Source: Rhodococcus opacus (GTDB lineage: Bacteria > Actinomycetota > Actinomycetes > Mycobacteriales > Mycobacteriaceae). From it: a DNA stretch of 64,000 bases. The stretch is taken from assembly GCF_012396235.1 (NCBI RefSeq), contig NZ_JAAXPA010000016.1, forward strand, positions 1 through 64,000. Reading direction: 5' to 3'. Under the pieces are notes generated by a model that worked only from the letters and a program-made list of their open reading frames with translations, ran no database searches and had not been told where the DNA came from. Shown in pieces: positions 8,993-17,933 of the stretch. The translations under genes and the position numbers were made by a program. The stretch's first letter is position 1, and each line of letters opens with the position of its first letter.

Positions 8993-9319
8993 GTGCCCCG
9001 TCGTAAACCGCAGCGGAAGAACACACGCCGCAGTGCGCCCCCGGACGACTCCGAGGGGTCGCTGTTCGGTAGTGCGATGATGCGTCAGGAGTCCGGGCCC
9101 GCAGGCTACGCCGACGAGAGTTTCATCGTCCGCACGATCCCCGGGGCCCGGGCGACCAAGTCCTACCGGTGCCCCGGCTGCGATCACGACATCCGGCCGG
9201 GCGTCGCCCACCTCGTCACCTGGCCGGCCGAATACGGCGGAGCCGAGGACCGGCGGCACTGGCACACCGGGTGCTGGTCGGGACGCAGCACCCGGGGCCT
9301 CACGCGCAGGTGGTCCTAG
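8993..9319 (+). CDS. Small basic protein with candidate zinc-binding Cys/His pairs
   Basis: This protein of about 108 residues (GTG start) has a basic N-terminus, RRKPQRKNTRR, and a C-terminal half with CPGCDHDI and HWHTGCW. The cysteines and histidines suggest one zinc site. Similar actinobacterial proteins are often labelled ATP/GTP-binding, but no nucleotide-binding motif is visible here. It starts 16 bp after nucS and is probably co-transcribed with it, so a nucleic-acid-related role is possible but unproven. Its 3' end overlaps the converging coiled-coil gene by 4 bp. Confidence 0.65.
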   Translation: MPRRKPQRKNTRRSAPPDDSEGSLFGSAMMRQESGPAGYADESFIVRTIPGARATKSYRCPGCDHDIRPGVAHLVTWPAEYGGAEDRRHWHTGCWSGRSTRGLTRRWS

Positions 9320-10401
9320 CTTCCCGTCTTCACGGTTCGCTGATCCGCCGGCCGGTTCGCCGGGTTCTTCTCGACGGTGGACAGCACTGCGGTGTCCTCG
9401 TCCGAGTTGTCCGTCTCGTCCGCGGAGTTCTTCCCGGACTCGCTCTGCGTGGACTTCCGGTCGGCGGCACCGCCCGGTGCCGGCTTGCTGCTCGTGTTCT
9501 CGGTCGAGCGCTTCTCCGAGTTCGATGCCGCGGTGTCGGGCTGCGCGTCCAGGAGTTCACTCTCCCGGTTGACCGACGCCAACATGGCGGGAACGGAATC
9601 GAGCTGACCCCGAATTCCCAAGAGCTGCGCCAGGATCCGGCCGCGTAGCACGCGAAGTTCTTCCGCGAGTTCCTTGGCGTGGGCGATTTTGCGCTCCGAC
9701 TGGTCGGTGGCCGCCTGCAGCCTGCGCTCCGCCTCGTGCGTGGCGTCCGCGAGACGGCGATGCGCCTCGGCCTTGCTGGTGGACTCGAGTTCGTTGACGG
9801 CCGTGATCGTCTTCTGACGACGCTCGGACATCGCGAGGTCGAAGTCTTCCTGCACCTGCGACCGACGCAGTTCGGCCTCGGCGGCGAGGCGGTCGCGCTC
9901 GGACTGAGCGGCCTCGACGATCTTCGCCGCCTCCGTGCGGGCCTTGGCCATCGTCTGCTCGTGCTGAATCTCGAGAGCACTCCGGCGGTCTTCGAGTTCC
10001 GCGACCAGCGACTCGTACTGGCCGCGGAGCTGCGCGCCCTCCTGCTCGGCGACGGAGATCATCTCGGCGGCGTCGGCCTCGGCCTTCGCACGCACCTCGG
10101 ACGCCTCGTCCGACGCGAGCCGGAGCATGCGCGAGATGCGGTCGCTCATTCCCTCCGCGGTGGTCGGCGGAACGGACAGGCGGTCGACATCCTTGCGGAG
10201 ATCGTCGATCTCGTCCCGCGCATCGTCGAGCTGCTTGGCGAGATCCCGCGCCTGCGCCGCCGCGGCGTCGCGGTCGGCGGCAGTGACGCGGAGCTCGGCG
10301 TCGAATCGCTCGAAGTAGTTACGTACCTCGTCCCGATCGAATCCCTTGCGCACGGTGGAGAAGGGAAGGGGGATCGAACCACGGTCCTGCTCGTTTACCA
10401 T
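9316..10401 (-). CDS. DivIVA-like coiled-coil protein
   Basis: This protein of about 361 residues starts MVNEQDRGSIPLPFSTVRKG. That resembles the DivIVA/Wag31 N-terminal pattern (LPFSTVRKGFDRDEVRNYF), in which short hydrophobic and basic residues contact the membrane. A long heptad-rich coiled coil follows at about residues 30-245. The C-terminal 80 residues are low-complexity, rich in Ser, Thr, Asp and Glu. Such proteins scaffold polar growth or septation, and this one is distinct from the canonical wag31 gene. The ATG at 10401 is chosen because the conserved N-terminus begins there, although the frame stays open upstream. The methylmalonyl-CoA epimerase gene lies just upstream on the same strand. 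Confidence 0.72.
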   Translation of the reverse strand: MVNEQDRGSIPLPFSTVRKGFDRDEVRNYFERFDAELRVTAADRDAAAAQARDLAKQLDDARDEIDDLRKDVDRLSVPPTTAEGMSDRISRMLRLASDEASEVRAKAEADAAEMISVAEQEGAQLRGQYESLVAELEDRRSALEIQHEQTMAKARTEAAKIVEAAQSERDRLAAEAELRRSQVQEDFDLAMSERRQKTITAVNELESTSKAEAHRRLADATHEAERRLQAATDQSERKIAHAKELAEELRVLRGRILAQLLGIRGQLDSVPAMLASVNRESELLDAQPDTAASNSEKRSTENTSSKPAPGGAADRKSTQSESGKNSADETDNSDEDTAVLSTVEKNPANRPADQRTVKTGS

Positions 10402-10469
10402 GGCCGCCAATCTACCTGGGCAAAGTAGAACTTGTCTCTGCGCCTGGTACCCGGCGGCCGGCCACAGCT

Positions 10470-10943
10470 CTAGTGAGTCGCCGACGGCTCGACGAGCTCG
10501 ACGAGAACTCCGCCTGCGTCCTTCGGGTGGACGAAGTTGATGCGCGAGTCGGCGGTTCCGCGGCGAGGTGCGTCGTACAGCAGGCGCACGCCGCGCTCGC
10601 GCAGCTGGGCGGAGATGGCGTCGATGTCCGTCACGCGGTACGCGAGCTGCTGGAGACCGGGACCGCTGCGATCGATGAACTTGGCGATGGTCGAGTTCTC
10701 GTTCAACGGTGCGAGAAGCTGCAGCGCGGTGCTGCCCTCGGGGGAGCCGACGACGCTGAGCATCGCTTCGCGCACGCCCTGCTCCTCGTTCACCTCTTCG
10801 TGCGTCGACACCATGCCGAGGTGTTCGGAGTACCACGCGATGGCGGCGTCGAGGTCGGGAACGGCGATACCGACGTGGTCGATGGCGGTCACCAGGTCCG
10901 AGGACAGCGGTGACGTGGTCTGGGTGGGGGAGGACTGTGTCAT
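10470..10943 (-). CDS. Methylmalonyl-CoA epimerase
   Basis: This 157-residue VOC-fold enzyme interconverts (2S)- and (2R)-methylmalonyl-CoA, linking propionyl-CoA metabolism to the succinyl-CoA mutase step. The paired beta-alpha-beta modules show metal ligands in IDHVGIAV (His), STALQLLAP (Gln/Glu region), QQLAYRV and VLVELVEP (Glu). The segment FVHPKDAGGVLVEL is typical of the family. It corresponds in place to M. tuberculosis Rv1322A. It is divergent from the thiolase gene across a 94-bp region with a nested palindrome. Confidence 0.9.
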   Translation of the reverse strand: MTQSSPTQTTSPLSSDLVTAIDHVGIAVPDLDAAIAWYSEHLGMVSTHEEVNEEQGVREAMLSVVGSPEGSTALQLLAPLNENSTIAKFIDRSGPGLQQLAYRVTDIDAISAQLRERGVRLLYDAPRRGTADSRINFVHPKDAGGVLVELVEPSATH

Positions 10944-10946
10944 GGT

Positions 10947-10985
10947 CCCGACGTTAGCGCTACCGTTTCGGTAGTTCTCGTCGGG
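10947..10985. promoter_or_regulatory. Nested palindrome in the epimerase/thiolase divergent promoter
   Basis: An inner perfect inverted repeat, CTACCG-TTT-CGGTAG (10960-10974), is enclosed by outer arms CCCGACG (10947-10953) and CGTCGGG (10979-10985), almost on the same centre. Its size and symmetry fit a dimeric repressor operator such as those of TetR-family lipid regulators. It could act on both flanking genes. The regulator is not identified. Confidence 0.5.
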
Positions 10986-11037
10986 ATGTGACTTCCGTCG
11001 CCCCGCACCTGCCTACTCGTCTCACGCGGAGGAAATC

Positions 11038-12231
11038 GTGACCAGTTCTGTGATCGTCGCCGGAGCCCGGACCCCGATGGGCCGGTTGCTGGGTTCGTTG
11101 AAGGATGTGTCGGGTTCGGATCTGGGTGGGGTGGCGATTCGTGGTGCGCTGGAGAAGGCGGGCGTCGCTCCCGAGCAGGTCGAGTACGTGATCATGGGTC
11201 AGGTGCTCACGGCGGGGGCGGGGCAGATCCCGGCGCGGCAGGCCGCGGTGGCCGCGGGGATCGGGATGGATGTGCCGGCGCTGACCATCAACAAGGTGTG
11301 CCTGTCCGGGATCGATGCGATCGCGTTGGCGGATCAGCTGATCCGGGCCGGCGAGTTCGAAGTGGTGGTCGCCGGCGGCCAGGAGTCGATGTCGCGCGCC
11401 CCGCACCTGCTGGAGAAGTCGCGGGAGGGTTTCAAGTACGGCGACGTCACGATGCGCGACCACATGGCCTTCGACGGGTTGTACGACATCTTCACCGATC
11501 AGGCGATGGGGAGTCTGACAGAGGCGAAGAACGCGGAGGACGGGCAGCGGATCAGCCGTGAGGAGCAGGACACCTTCGCGGCGGCGTCGCATCAGAAGGC
11601 GGCGCGGGCCTGGAAGGACGGGGTGTTCGACGACGAGGTGGTGCCGGTGCCGGTGCCGCAGCGGAAGGGGGATCCCGTGCTGGTCGGCTCCGACGAAGGC
11701 GTGCGCGGCGATACGACGGCGGAATCCCTGGCCAGGCTGCGGCCGGCGTTCAGCAAGGACGGCACGGTCACCGCCGGGTCGGCGTCGCAGATCTCCGATG
11801 GCGCGGCCGCTGTCGTGGTGATGAGCAAGGCGAAGGCGCAGGAACTCGGGTTGTCGTGGATCGCGGAGATCGGCGCGCACGGGGTCGTTGCGGGTCCGGA
11901 TTCGACGCTGCAGTCGCAGCCGGCGCGGGCCATCGCGAAGGCGTGCGCCAAGGAGGGGATCGAGCCGAAGGACCTGGATCTGGTGGAGATCAACGAGGCG
12001 TTCGCGGCGGTGGGGATCGCGTCGACACGGGAGCTGGGGTTGGATCCGGAGATCGTGAACGTCAACGGCGGGGCGATCGCGATGGGGCATCCGCTGGGCA
12101 TGTCGGGGGCGCGGATCGCATTGCATCTGGCGCTGGAGTTGCGTCGTCGCGGCGGGGGTGTGGGCGCTGCGGCACTGTGCGGTGGTGGCGGTCAGGGTGA
12201 CGCCCTGATCGTCCGCGTCCCCAAGGCCTGA
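11038..12231 (+). CDS. fadA4: Acetyl-CoA C-acetyltransferase (thiolase)
   Basis: This 397-residue thiolase condenses or cleaves acyl-CoA units. The nucleophilic cysteine is in [17 protein letters not shown] (about residue 89), the His motif is [16 protein letters not shown], and the second active-site cysteine is in [14 protein letters not shown]. The GTG start has an upstream GGAGGAAA ribosome-binding site. Position and sequence match M. tuberculosis fadA4 (Rv1323), beside the epimerase and before the thioredoxin-like gene. Codon choice differs from the neighbours: GGT, GTG, TTG and GGG are frequent where other genes favour C-ending codons. This may reflect recombination or different expression. 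Confidence 0.92.
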   Translation: MTSSVIVAGARTPMGRLLGSLKDVSGSDLGGVAIRGALEKAGVAPEQVEYVIMGQVLTAGAGQIPARQAAVAAGIGMDVPALTINKVCLSGIDAIALADQLIRAGEFEVVVAGGQESMSRAPHLLEKSREGFKYGDVTMRDHMAFDGLYDIFTDQAMGSLTEAKNAEDGQRISREEQDTFAAASHQKAARAWKDGVFDDEVVPVPVPQRKGDPVLVGSDEGVRGDTTAESLARLRPAFSKDGTVTAGSASQISDGAAAVVVMSKAKAQELGLSWIAEIGAHGVVAGPDSTLQSQPARAIAKACAKEGIEPKDLDLVEINEAFAAVGIASTRELGLDPEIVNVNGGAIAMGHPLGMSGARIALHLALELRRRGGGVGAAALCGGGGQGDALIVRVPKA

Positions 12232-12235
12232 CCAG

Positions 12236-12280
12236 ACGACAGTCCGTGGTGGTGTATCTCACACCACTACGGACTGTCGT
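12236..12280. terminator. Long hairpin after the thiolase gene, probable terminator
   Basis: Two 20-base arms (12236-12255 and 12261-12280) pair with a single G-T mismatch around a 5-base ATCTC loop, 5 bp after the thiolase stop. No U-tract follows, as is usual for actinobacterial L-shaped terminators. The near-perfect symmetry could also serve a DNA-binding protein. Confidence 0.65.
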
Positions 12281-12304
12281 AGATGGTCGGGCACAATGGT
12301 CGGC

Positions 12305-12667
12305 ATGGCGAACGTCTTCGATCTCAGCACCACGGCCACGCGCTTCCGATTTGTCGCAATTCTGGAGGCATTCACCTGGCTCGGCCTCCTCATCGGCATG
12401 GCCTTCAAGTACCTGCCCGCCGACGGCAACGAGATCGGCGTGAAGATCTTCGGGCCCATCCACGGCGGTGTCTTCGTCCTGTACCTGCTCATCTCGCTGT
12501 GGACCGCCCGCAAGCTGAGCTGGAATCTGGTCACCACCTTCTGGGCGCTCGTCGCCAGCGTCCCGCCGTTCGGCACCGTCGTGTTCGAGGTCTGGGCGGC
12601 CCGCACCGGCCGGATGGGCGAACTGTCCCGGTCGAGCGCCGTGAAGAGCGAACCGTCGCTCGTCTGA
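12305..12667 (+). CDS. DUF3817 integral membrane protein
   Basis: This 120-residue protein begins MANVFDLSTTATRFRFVAIL and has three or four transmembrane segments, including LEAFTWLGLLIGMAFKYLP and VFVLYLLISLWTA. The function of DUF3817 is not known. A second family member lies at 40935-41300. The ATG at 12305 is preferred over one three codons upstream because similar proteins begin MANVF, but neither has a good ribosome-binding site. The gene is flanked by the thiolase hairpin and the thioredoxin-like gene. Confidence 0.75.
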   Translation: MANVFDLSTTATRFRFVAILEAFTWLGLLIGMAFKYLPADGNEIGVKIFGPIHGGVFVLYLLISLWTARKLSWNLVTTFWALVASVPPFGTVVFEVWAARTGRMGELSRSSAVKSEPSLV

Positions 12668-12731
12668 TCCGCTCCGCGGTAGGCACGGCCCGCATTCCGG
12701 TGCGCGCTCAAATCGTGACAAACTGGTGGAC

Positions 12732-13703
12732 GTGACTCGACCAGGTTCTCGTCCGTCAGCGCGTTCCTCAGCAGTGGCCGCGGCCATGAGCGGAGCAGTC
12801 GATCTCTCCGCCCTCAAGGAGCGTGCGGCCGCTCCACCCCCGCCGGCACCCGCACCCTCCGGGGACGGCGCGGCCCCGGCCGCACCCGGGAGTACCGGAC
12901 TCATACTCGTCATCGACGTCACCGAGGCGACGTTCGAGGCGGAGGTGCTCGTCCGGTCCCAGCAGGTCCCGGTCGTCGTCGACCTGTGGGCCACCTGGTG
13001 CGAGCCGTGTAAACAACTCTCACCCCTGCTCGAGAAGCTGGCACACGAGGCCGGCGGCACCTGGGTGCTCGCCAAGGTCGACGTCGATGCCAACCCGCGG
13101 ATCGCACAGGCTTTCGGCGTCCAGTCCGTCCCGACCGTGGTCGCCATCGCCGGCGGGCAACCGCTCGCCGACTTCCAGGGCGCGCAGCCCGAACCGCAAC
13201 TGCGTCAGTGGCTCGCCGCCGTTCAGCAGGCCACCGCCGGAAAGCTGTCCGGACCGCCGGCCGGTGACGGCAACGAGGACGAGCCCGAACCGGAGGACCC
13301 GCGTTTCGTCGCGGCCGAGGCCGCGCTCGACGAAGGCGACCTGTCGGCAGCCGAAGCCGAGTTCCAGAAGATCCTCGACGACGAACCGGCCAACGCCGAG
13401 GCGCAGGGCGCGATCCGGCAGGTGCGTTTCCTCGCCCGCGTGCAGTCCGTCGATCCCGGTGCCGTCGCCGCGGCGGACGCCGCCCCGAACGACATCGACG
13501 CCCAGTTGCAGGCCGCGGACGTCGAGCTCTACTCCCAGGCCCCCGACGCGGCGTTCGCCCGTCTCATCGGTGTCGTCGCCCGCAGCGCCGGCGACGACAA
13601 GACGCGGGTACGGACGCGTCTGCTGGAGTTGTTCGAACTGTTCGACCCGGCCGAGCCGGTCGTCATGACCGCGCGACGGAAACTCGCCGCCGCACTGTAC
13701 TGA
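12732..13703 (+). CDS. Thioredoxin-domain protein with C-terminal TPR-like region
   Basis: This protein of about 323 residues resembles E. coli YbbN/CnoX and M. tuberculosis Rv1324. After an Ala/Pro-rich N-terminus, a thioredoxin domain (about 55-165) contains VDLWATWCEPCKQLSPLLEKL. The CEPC pair differs from the standard CGPC, so redox or holdase activity may differ. The C-terminal half has helical repeats (EAALDEGDLSAAEAEFQKIL) typical of TPR. The GTG at 12732, giving VTRPG, is preferred over one two codons upstream by analogy with the recalled homologue start MTRP. A strong bidirectional terminator follows. Confidence 0.85.
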   Translation: MTRPGSRPSARSSAVAAAMSGAVDLSALKERAAAPPPPAPAPSGDGAAPAAPGSTGLILVIDVTEATFEAEVLVRSQQVPVVVDLWATWCEPCKQLSPLLEKLAHEAGGTWVLAKVDVDANPRIAQAFGVQSVPTVVAIAGGQPLADFQGAQPEPQLRQWLAAVQQATAGKLSGPPAGDGNEDEPEPEDPRFVAAEAALDEGDLSAAEAEFQKILDDEPANAEAQGAIRQVRFLARVQSVDPGAVAAADAAPNDIDAQLQAADVELYSQAPDAAFARLIGVVARSAGDDKTRVRTRLLELFELFDPAEPVVMTARRKLAAALY

Positions 13704-13751
13704 CGAGGAACCGGGGTGAGTGCTGTCGGCACTCACCCCGGTCACCTCGTC
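13702..13751. terminator. Bidirectional terminator between converging genes
   Basis: Perfect arms ACCGGGGTGAGTGC (13710-13723) and GCACTCACCCCGGT (13729-13742) close on a 5-base loop. Outer segments GACGAGG and CCTCGTC extend the stem. It sits between the thioredoxin-like gene and the converging galactonate transporter gene and can end both transcripts. Confidence 0.8.
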
Positions 13752-13757
13752 TGATGG

Positions 13758-15071
13758 TCAGCTTCGAACGCGCTCCACCCGTCCGACCAGGAAGACGTAG
13801 GACGCGACCCCGACCGCGGTCACCACGGTCATGTAGACGAATCCCGGCGCGAAGCTGTCGTCGGTGACGAGCAACCCGATCACGATGGGCGTCGCGATCG
13901 ACGACAGGTTGCCGATGAAGTTGAACATTCCACCGGTGAGCCCGAGCAGTCGTTCCGGCGCGAGCGCCGAGACCAGCGACCACGTGATCGACGCGAGCCC
14001 GTTGCCGAAGAACGCGATGGACAGGAACACGATCACCATCGCGGTCGAGTCGGTGAAGTTGGCGCCGATCATCGCGACCGTCAGCAACAGGCCCACGATG
14101 ATCGGACCCTTCCGGGCGACTCCGAGAGACACTCCCTTGCGCAGCAGGAAATCGGAGAACACCCCGGAGAACAGCACACCGACGAGTGCCGCGACGAACG
14201 GCAGCGAGGCGAGAAATCCGGACTTGATGTAATCCATGTCCCGGTACTCGACGAGATACGTGGGGAACCAGGTGAGGAAGAACCACAGCGTCGACGTGAG
14301 GCAGAACTGCCCCAAGTAGATCCCCCACAGCTTGCGCCGGCCGAGGACGGTGGCGACATCGTTCCGGGTCACCGCCGGACGTTCGGGTTGCTGCTCGTCC
14401 GCGAGGTCGACGAGTCCGCCGCCGTCGCGGATCAGGTCGATCTCGGCGTCGTTCGCCCGCGAGTCGCGTGGCTCGCGATAGAACGCGTACCACACGGCAC
14501 CCCAGACCGCCCCGATCGTTCCGGTCACGATGAAGACCCAGTGCCACGACAGCACGGACTGCAGCCAGGACAGGAACGGCGTGAGCAGGGCCAGTCCGAT
14601 GAACTGCCCGGAGGTGTAGAAGCCGATCACCGTCGCCCGTTCACGCTCGGGGTACCAGGCCGTCGCGACCCGGTTGTTGATCGGATACGCGGGCGCCTCG
14701 AACACACCGACCAGCAGGCGCAACGCGATGAGCGCTACGAAGCCGCCGATGACCCCCATGAACGCGGTCGCGACCGACCACAGGATGAGGCAGGCGGGGT
14801 AGAGCAGTCTCGGGGGAATCCGGTCGACGAGCCATCCTCCGGGGATCTGCAGCGCCGCATAGGTCCAGCCGAAAGCCGACAGCAGAAGTCCCTGCTGCGC
14901 CTTGGAGAGATCCATTTCGTCCGCGATCGCAGGCATCGCGATCGACAGGTTTGCCCGGTCCATGTAGTTGATGACGACGGTCACGAACAGCATCACCGCG
15001 ATGAGAACGCGCGCCTTCGACGCCTGCGCGGCGACCGTAGTGGACTTGCCGATCTTCTGGGTCTGCACCAT
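13758..15071 (-). CDS. dgoT: MFS transporter, anion:cation symporter family (D-galactonate uptake)
   Basis: This 437-residue protein has about 12 transmembrane segments. It carries the ACS-family signature near the first helix (VVINYMDRANLSIAMPAIA) and the loop ERERATVIGFYTSGQFIG after TM4. Members import hexonates and hexarates such as D-galactonate and glucarate. Substrate is inferred from its place as the last gene of a dgo catabolic operon, 5 bp downstream of dgoD. The ATG at 15071 is chosen because the cytoplasmic N-terminus MVQTQKIGK precedes TM1, although the frame is open further upstream. The symbol rests on context. Confidence 0.85.
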   Translation of the reverse strand: MVQTQKIGKSTTVAAQASKARVLIAVMLFVTVVINYMDRANLSIAMPAIADEMDLSKAQQGLLLSAFGWTYAALQIPGGWLVDRIPPRLLYPACLILWSVATAFMGVIGGFVALIALRLLVGVFEAPAYPINNRVATAWYPERERATVIGFYTSGQFIGLALLTPFLSWLQSVLSWHWVFIVTGTIGAVWGAVWYAFYREPRDSRANDAEIDLIRDGGGLVDLADEQQPERPAVTRNDVATVLGRRKLWGIYLGQFCLTSTLWFFLTWFPTYLVEYRDMDYIKSGFLASLPFVAALVGVLFSGVFSDFLLRKGVSLGVARKGPIIVGLLLTVAMIGANFTDSTAMVIVFLSIAFFGNGLASITWSLVSALAPERLLGLTGGMFNFIGNLSSIATPIVIGLLVTDDSFAPGFVYMTVVTAVGVASYVFLVGRVERVRS

Positions 15072-15076
15072 TGCCC

Positions 15077-16225
15077 TCACCACTCCGCAAAGGATCCGTC
15101 GGTGTGGCGCCAGACCGGGTTTCGCCAGCGATGGCCTTCGGCGGCCCGTTCGATCACGTACTCCTCGTTCACCTCGATGCCCAGTCCCGGACCGGTGGGG
15201 ATTCGGACCTGACCGTCCGCGTACGTGAACACGGACGGGTCGACGAGATAGTCGAGGAGATCGTTCGACGTGTTGTAGTGGATGCCGAGGCTCTGTTCCT
15301 GGATCGTCGCGTTGTAACAGCCCGCGTCGATCTGCAGGCACGTGGCCAGGGCGATCGGCCCGAGGGGGCAGTGCAGCGCGAGTGCCACGTCGTACGCCTC
15401 GGCCATGTGCGCGATCTTCCGGGCCTCGGTGATGCCACCGCAGTGCGACGGATCGGGCTGGATGATGTCCACCGCCCCGGACGCGAGGACGGTTTTGAAA
15501 TCCCAACGAGAGAACAATCTCTCACCCAGCGCGATCGGGATCGGCGACTGTCGCAGCACGTCGACGAAACCGTCGACGTGCTCGGAGAGGACCGGTTCCT
15601 CGACGAACATCAGCCGGAACGGCTCGAGTTCCTTCAGCAGCACCTTGGCCATCGGCTTGTGCACCCGGCCGTGGAAATCGACGCCGATGCCGATGTTCGG
15701 GCCCACTGCGTCCCGTACCGCGGCGACGTTGGCGAGGCACTGGTCCACCTTGTCCCAGGAGTCCAGGTACTGCAGTTCCTCCGTGCCGTTCATCTTCACG
15801 GCGGTGAACCCCCGGTCGACCACTTCGCGTGCCGCCTTCGCGGTGTCCGAGGGGCGGTCGCCACCGATCCAGGAATAGACCTTGATCCGGTCCCGGACGC
15901 GGCCGCCGAGAAGCTCGTACGCAGGCACGCCGAGGGCCTTGCCCTTGATGTCCCACAGGGCCTGGTCGATGCCGGCCAGCGCGCTCATGTGGATGCCGCC
16001 ACCGCGGTAGAAACCGGACCGGTACATGACCGTCCACAGGTCTTCGATCTGCGTCGGATCCTGTCCGATCAGGTAGTCGGACAGTTCCTCCACCGCCGCG
16101 GCGACGGACGCGGCCCGGCCTTCGAGCACCGGTTCGCCCCAGCCGACCACGCCGTCGTCCGTCTCGATCCGCAGGAACAGCCACCTGGGGGGAACGGCGT
16201 ACGTGGTGAGTGACTTGATCTTCAT
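15077..16225 (-). CDS. dgoD: D-galactonate dehydratase
   Basis: This 382-residue enolase-superfamily enzyme, starting [19 protein letters not shown], dehydrates D-galactonate to 2-dehydro-3-deoxy-D-galactonate. Visible features are the N-terminal capping domain with [21 protein letters not shown] and a barrel with metal ligands in [11 protein letters not shown] and [11 protein letters not shown]. The catalytic-strand segment [19 protein letters not shown] and a C-terminal [15 protein letters not shown] are also present. It sits between the aldolase gene upstream and the transporter gene downstream on the same strand. The ATG has a GGAGG-type site (AGGACTCC read on the minus strand). Confidence 0.93.
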   Translation of the reverse strand: MKIKSLTTYAVPPRWLFLRIETDDGVVGWGEPVLEGRAASVAAAVEELSDYLIGQDPTQIEDLWTVMYRSGFYRGGGIHMSALAGIDQALWDIKGKALGVPAYELLGGRVRDRIKVYSWIGGDRPSDTAKAAREVVDRGFTAVKMNGTEELQYLDSWDKVDQCLANVAAVRDAVGPNIGIGVDFHGRVHKPMAKVLLKELEPFRLMFVEEPVLSEHVDGFVDVLRQSPIPIALGERLFSRWDFKTVLASGAVDIIQPDPSHCGGITEARKIAHMAEAYDVALALHCPLGPIALATCLQIDAGCYNATIQEQSLGIHYNTSNDLLDYLVDPSVFTYADGQVRIPTGPGLGIEVNEEYVIERAAEGHRWRNPVWRHTDGSFAEW

Positions 16226-16277
16226 GGAGTCCTCCTGTGCGGGGCTGTGGTGGTGGCCCCGGGGTGTAGGTGTCGGT

Positions 16278-16904
16278 TCAGGCGGCTTCGGCCGACCAGA
16301 TGTTCATCAGGGTGAGGGCGCGGTCGCGGACGGTCTCGGCGCCGTCCCCGGGCCGGTACAGGCAGGTTCCGAGTCCCGCGCCGCCCGCGCCCGCGGATGC
16401 CCACTCGGCGAGGTTGGTTCGGTCGACGCCGCCGACGGGGAGCAATTCGACCTCCGTCGGCAGGACGGCCCGCCATGCCTGCATCCCGGCTGTCCCGACC
16501 GAGTCGGAGGGAAACAGTTTGATGCTGCGCGCTCCCGCACCGACGGCGCGAAACGCCTCGGTGGGAGTGGCCGCTCCCGGATACGGGTGCAGGTTCCGGG
16601 CAACGGCGGCGCCGATGACCTCCACGTCGGTGTTGGGCGAGACGATGATCCGGGAGCCGGCTGCTTCGGATCGGATCACGTCGTCGACGCTCAGTACCGT
16701 TCCGGCCCCGACGACGCAGACGTCGCCGACGGCCGCGACCAACCGCTCTATCGAGTCGAACGGTCGCGGCGAGTTCAGCGGGACCTCGATCGCGGTGAAC
16801 CCGGCGTCGACGAGGGCCGAGCCGACGGCGACGATCTCGTCCGGGGTGATGCCGCGCAGAATGGCGATCAAACCGGTCCTGGTGGTGGTGGCTGTGCTGC
16901 TCAT
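16278..16904 (-). CDS. dgoA: 2-dehydro-3-deoxy-6-phosphogalactonate aldolase
   Basis: This 208-residue KDPG/KDPGal-class aldolase cleaves 2-dehydro-3-deoxy-6-phosphogalactonate to pyruvate and glyceraldehyde 3-phosphate. Conserved segments are [12 protein letters not shown] with the active-site Glu in [11 protein letters not shown], and SIKLFPSD with the Schiff-base lysine. [17 protein letters not shown] forms the phosphate-binding end. Its start overlaps the end of the kinase gene by 4 nt (ATGA), showing translational coupling. It is not fused to dgoD as in some enterobacterial annotations. Confidence 0.92.
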   Translation of the reverse strand: MSSTATTTRTGLIAILRGITPDEIVAVGSALVDAGFTAIEVPLNSPRPFDSIERLVAAVGDVCVVGAGTVLSVDDVIRSEAAGSRIIVSPNTDVEVIGAAVARNLHPYPGAATPTEAFRAVGAGARSIKLFPSDSVGTAGMQAWRAVLPTEVELLPVGGVDRTNLAEWASAGAGGAGLGTCLYRPGDGAETVRDRALTLMNIWSAEAA

Positions 16905-17920
16905 AGGGACTCCTTCTCGGGATTCGTGGATGGCGCCGGGTCGACCAGCCCCGCATCGACCGCCACGCGCCACAGACCCTGTGCGGCGGCCTCCTCGGCG
17001 ACGATGTCGGCGGCCACGCCGTGAACGCGCAGTCCGGCTGCGTAGCGTCGGCAGAGATCGGCGTTTCCGCACAACAGGATTCGGCTTCCGGCGGCGTAGT
17101 GGGGCAGGAGATGCCGGACCTCGTCGGCGATGATCACGCCGGAGACGTAGTCGGGAAGCGACGCCGGATCGAGGAGTCCGTCGAGCACGAGGGCTCGTGC
17201 TCCGAACAGCTCCGCGGGTAGTCCGCGACTCGGTGTCGACGTTCCGGTGGCGAGGCCCCGCTCGAACGCGGCGTCGTCCCGCACCTCTGCGGTTGCCGTT
17301 CGGCCGAGGATGCCGTGCTGGATCACCAGGCCGTACAACTCGCCCGACATCGATGTGGCGAACGAGGCGATCTTGCGGTTCTCGACTCGTGCCCACTTGC
17401 TGTGTGTTCCGGGGAGCACGATCGTGAGTGGTCGGTCGGTCGGCGGGAGCAGGCCCAATGCTCCGATGATCTGCGTCTCCTCGCCCCGCATGACGTCGCC
17501 GGCCACCGTGCCGTCGGCCGAGGGTGCGACGCGCAGGCCGGGTACGAGATGCAGTACTCCGCGCGAATGAGGAACCGTCGTCAGATCGCCGGCGTCGATC
17601 GCGAGATCGGTCGGCGTGGTCAGATAGCCGGCTTCACGCCAACCCTGGGCGCTGCCGACCATGCCGCAGGCGATCGCCGGGAGACCGGGGGTGGCCGCGA
17701 TCCAGTCGCCGCAGGCCTCGTCGAACGCGGCTTCGTAGTCACGCGTGCGCGATGCGGGGTCGTCTCCGGCGGTGCCGAGCAATCCGAAGTCCGGCCGGCG
17801 AACGTCCAGAATGCGGCCGCCGTCGCCGAGGAGCCAGGCACGCTGTGACGACGTACCCCAGTCGAGGGCGATCAGGCGCGGTGTCGATGTGTCGGGGGTG
17901 TTCTGGATCACGCGAACCAC
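16901..17920 (-). CDS. dgoK: 2-dehydro-3-deoxygalactonokinase
   Basis: This protein of about 339 residues is the sugar kinase of the galactonate pathway. The N-terminal phosphate loop IALDWGTSSQRAWLLG belongs to the DgoK family, and TIVLPGTHSKWARVENRKI and ATSMSGELYG are typical core motifs. ILLCGNADLCRRYAAGL lies near the C-terminus. It is the first gene of the minus-strand dgo operon. GTG codons at 17920 and 17911 are both possible starts. Its promoter lies in the short divergent interval shared with the IclR regulator. Confidence 0.92.
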   Translation of the reverse strand: MVRVIQNTPDTSTPRLIALDWGTSSQRAWLLGDGGRILDVRRPDFGLLGTAGDDPASRTRDYEAAFDEACGDWIAATPGLPAIACGMVGSAQGWREAGYLTTPTDLAIDAGDLTTVPHSRGVLHLVPGLRVAPSADGTVAGDVMRGEETQIIGALGLLPPTDRPLTIVLPGTHSKWARVENRKIASFATSMSGELYGLVIQHGILGRTATAEVRDDAAFERGLATGTSTPSRGLPAELFGARALVLDGLLDPASLPDYVSGVIIADEVRHLLPHYAAGSRILLCGNADLCRRYAAGLRVHGVAADIVAEEAAAQGLWRVAVDAGLVDPAPSTNPEKESL

Positions 17921-17933
17921 TATCGGACGTGAA

